The notes under the pieces were generated by a model, which saw nothing but the letters and a program-made list of their open reading frames with translations, was not told the origin of the DNA and did not search any database. 62,656 bases of DNA from Angelakisella sp. (lineage in GTDB: Bacteria; Bacillota; Clostridia; Oscillospirales; Ruminococcaceae): positions 1 through 62,656 of the forward strand of contig JAHHTQ010000010.1 in NCBI GenBank assembly GCA_020024555.1, written 5' to 3'. Each line of letters starts with the position of its first letter. Within the stretch, counting starts at the first letter, position 1. Below are positions 61,217 to 62,656 of the stretch, one piece after another. A program made the translations under genes and the position numbers.

Positions 61217-62263
61217 ATGGAGTGTAAAAAATGTAAAAAAGAAATAGCTAATACTCCATATTGTCAATATTGCGGAGCTAAGCAAATTGTTAATAAAAAG
61301 AAAAATGTAAAAAAACGTGGCAATGGTCAAGGTTATGCTCGCAAGCGTGGTAATGTTTGGCAAGCAGAGGTAAATTTTATACATCAGGGATACCGTACTA
61401 CCAAAACTAAAAGTGGTTTTAAAACAAAAAAAGAAGCATTGGAATATATACCAATACTTCGTGGAGAGACATCAGAGCCTAAAACGATTGAAGATCTATA
61501 TAATATTTGGAGTGACAGACATTATAATTCTATTACAGACAATAAGATGACAGCATACAAACGTGCGTATAATAGATTATCTGACATTAAATTCAGAGAG
61601 ATACATTCAATCCGCTACGATGAACTTCAGCGTATTGTCGACAGCATAGAATCATATTATAATAAACGAGATTTAAAAACAGTAATAAAAGGTATATATA
61701 CTGTTGGCCGTAAAAACGATTTTTCTTTGCAAGACATAAGTAATTTATTGGAACTTGGCGAAGTCCCAAAGCCAAAGAAAGAAATTTTTACTAAAGAAGA
61801 AATAAATATATTGTGGGAGAATTTAGCAAATGAGCCTTTTGTAAAGTATATATTGATTATGATATACACAGGTATGAGACCAGGAGAATTGCAAAATCTC
61901 ACATTTGATATGATAGATTTCAGCAAACATCAAATAATAGGCGCCGGAATAAAAACTGATTTGGGAAAAGAGCAACCTATTTTTTACCCAGATGAAATAT
62001 CAGACATACTTAAAGATTATCAGCCATCACTAAGAAAAAAAGCTTTTAATGTAAACTTTAAGCGTGTCATCACAGAGCTTGGGCTAAATCCTAACCTTAC
62101 AGCGAACTGCTGCAGACATACGACTGCAACCATATTGGCAGAAAAAGGGGTCAGCCCAGCAATAGTACAGCGAATATTACGTCACAGTACACCCACCACT
62201 GCTCTAAAAAATTACACGCACATTAGCGAGAATACAATTAAAGATACCTTAAATTCTATTTAG
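61217..62263 (+). CDS. int: Tyrosine recombinase integrase with N-terminal zinc ribbon
   Basis: 348-residue integrase for attP/attB recombination. A Cys4 ribbon (Cys3, Cys6, Cys16, Cys19) precedes an AP2-like arm-binding domain (about 35-80), a core-binding SAM-like domain (about 90-165) and the catalytic domain with Arg221 (TGMRPGEL), Lys246, Arg300, His323 and Tyr333. The first His of the HxxR motif is Asn297 here. It ends 57 bases before attR, as expected for a phage integrated in a tRNA gene. AAAGGAG supports the ATG. Confidence 0.93.
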   Translation: MECKKCKKEIANTPYCQYCGAKQIVNKKKNVKKRGNGQGYARKRGNVWQAEVNFIHQGYRTTKTKSGFKTKKEALEYIPILRGETSEPKTIEDLYNIWSDRHYNSITDNKMTAYKRAYNRLSDIKFREIHSIRYDELQRIVDSIESYYNKRDLKTVIKGIYTVGRKNDFSLQDISNLLELGEVPKPKKEIFTKEEINILWENLANEPFVKYILIMIYTGMRPGELQNLTFDMIDFSKHQIIGAGIKTDLGKEQPIFYPDEISDILKDYQPSLRKKAFNVNFKRVITELGLNPNLTANCCRHTTATILAEKGVSPAIVQRILRHSTPTTALKNYTHISENTIKDTLNSI

Positions 62264-62320
62264 TACCTATTACGTACAACAACTAGAAAAAAATCATTTA
62301 AATATGGATTTTATATAACT

Positions 62321-62365
62321 TTGGTAAGGACGAGGTCACGAGTTCGAATCTCGTTAGTAGCTCCA
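62321..62365. repeat. attR: attR core (45-bp direct repeat)
   Basis: Identical to 28833-28877. This is the displaced host 3' half of tRNA-Thr, with no 5' half, so it is not a tRNA gene. Confidence 0.92.
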
Positions 62366-62427
62366 GTCGAGTATCTCGACACGTGGGACGTGAGCAAAAT
62401 TCTTGTTCACGTCTTTTTTTATGCTCT
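62366..62427 (+). repeat. 62-bp hairpin-terminator repeat, copy 1
   Basis: A module of GTCGAG-TAT-CTCGAC hairpin followed by a terminator, directly after the attR tRNA end. It was the native downstream sequence of tRNA-Thr. It recurs at 62519-62580. Confidence 0.85.
62387..62420 (+). terminator. Native tRNA-Thr terminator
   Basis: GACGTGAGCAA / TTGTTCACGTC (one G-U pair) followed by seven T. Confidence 0.9.
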
Positions 62428-62437
62428 CACGTCATAA

Positions 62438-62466
62438 AGAGAGTAAACGTATACTCTCTATTTTTT
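62438..62466 (+). terminator. Second terminator-like hairpin
   Basis: AGAGAGT / ACTCTCT followed by A and six T, between the two 62-bp repeats. Confidence 0.6.
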
Positions 62467-62518
62467 CGATAGTTTATATTAACTTTTTAAAAGATAACAT
62501 TTTTGTATAGTAATAACA

Positions 62519-62580
62519 GTCGAGTACCTCGACACGTATGACGTGAACAAAATTCTTGTTCACGTCTTTTTTTATGCTTT
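62519..62580 (+). repeat. 62-bp hairpin-terminator repeat, copy 2
   Basis: Diverged copy of 62366-62427, 153 bp downstream, with compensating hairpin GTCGAG-TAC-CTCGAC. The bases before it (TAGTAATAACA) resemble TAGTAGCTCCA of the tRNA end at most positions, possibly a decayed tRNA 3' end. Confidence 0.8.
62540..62573 (+). terminator. Terminator in repeat copy 2
   Basis: Perfect GACGTGAACAA / TTGTTCACGTC stem with seven T. Confidence 0.9.
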
Positions 62581-62656
62581 AACCTTGTAAAAAGTATAAA
62601 GTCATACCCACTATCTACCCAAAAATTACTTTAAATTTTACAGTACTATCGAAAAA

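Larger units (their letters stand above)
28833..62365. mobile_element. Contractile-tail prophage integrated in tRNA-Thr
   Basis: About 33.5 kb between two copies of the tRNA 3' half. It contains integrase, repressor, early genes, primase, terminase, head and contractile tail genes, holin and endolysin, in a normal late-gene order, with no obvious broken structural gene. The tail genes are P2/Mu-like (sheath, tube, gpD, gpJ, gpI) and the packaging genes lambda-like (Nu1-like small and GpA-like large terminase, gpW, lambda-type portal). It looks complete and possibly inducible. It also carries a ParM/ParR-like pair. Confidence 0.95.

Noticed and set aside
62321..62365. Second tRNA-Thr gene at the right prophage end
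   Set aside because: Only the 3' half is present; the preceding bases do not supply the acceptor 5' strand, D arm or promoter. It is attR.

Overview
The window is low-GC DNA from a spore-forming member of the Clostridia. The host part carries the Firmicutes order SRP RNA - dnaX - ebfC - recR, plus class B sortase, ribonuclease Y, ftsEX with a LytM hydrolase and an S41 gene, and a pro-sigma-K gene. No gene here fixes the genus; a gut Oscillospiraceae-like lineage is only a guess.

Host region (1-28.8 kb). smpB, recR, ebfC, dnaX and the SRP RNA run leftward, followed by sortase B. rny, nrdR, a TrpR-like regulator with an overlapping methyltransferase, hslO and a SulP transporter run rightward. 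A chemoreceptor and a large PAS-GAF-GGDEF-EAL protein run leftward. ftsE, ftsX, an EnvC/PcsB-like LytM hydrolase, an S41-family protein that has lost its catalytic Ser and Lys, and an ABC-F ATPase follow on the plus strand. After a HAD remnant comes a polyamine-type ABC operon (potABCD) with a long, strongly structured leader whose closing helix reaches the Shine-Dalgarno sequence. sigK and tRNA-Thr(GGT) end the host segment.

Prophage (28,833-62,365; about 33.5 kb). A 45-bp direct repeat of the tRNA-Thr 3' half marks attL and attR. The phage rebuilds an intact tRNA at attL and supplies its own terminator. Reading leftward from the immunity region come early genes, a primase-helicase, an actin-like ParM with a ParR-like partner, and then the late genes: terminase, gpW, portal, protease-capsid, head completion, contractile tail, fibre, holin and endolysin. 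The virion is therefore a contractile-tail (myovirus) type with lambda/P2-like modules. The lysogeny arm runs rightward: LexA-like repressor, a membrane/coiled-coil T5orf172 protein, a lone MazF-like protein and a tyrosine integrase.

Most interesting points. (1) The prophage carries a plasmid-type ParM/ParR module with 11-bp iterons and large palindromes nearby, suggesting a phage-plasmid or a segregating replicative form. (2) A strongly folded candidate small RNA at about 54.3-54.5 kb, with its own promoter and terminator, lies antisense to the parM operon leader. (3) The potA leader is a possible unclassified cis-regulatory RNA. (4) The tail chaperone gene has a canonical -1 frameshift site, and the protease-capsid gene has an internal ribosome-binding site. 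(5) The immunity switch has five operators placed precisely on two divergent promoters.
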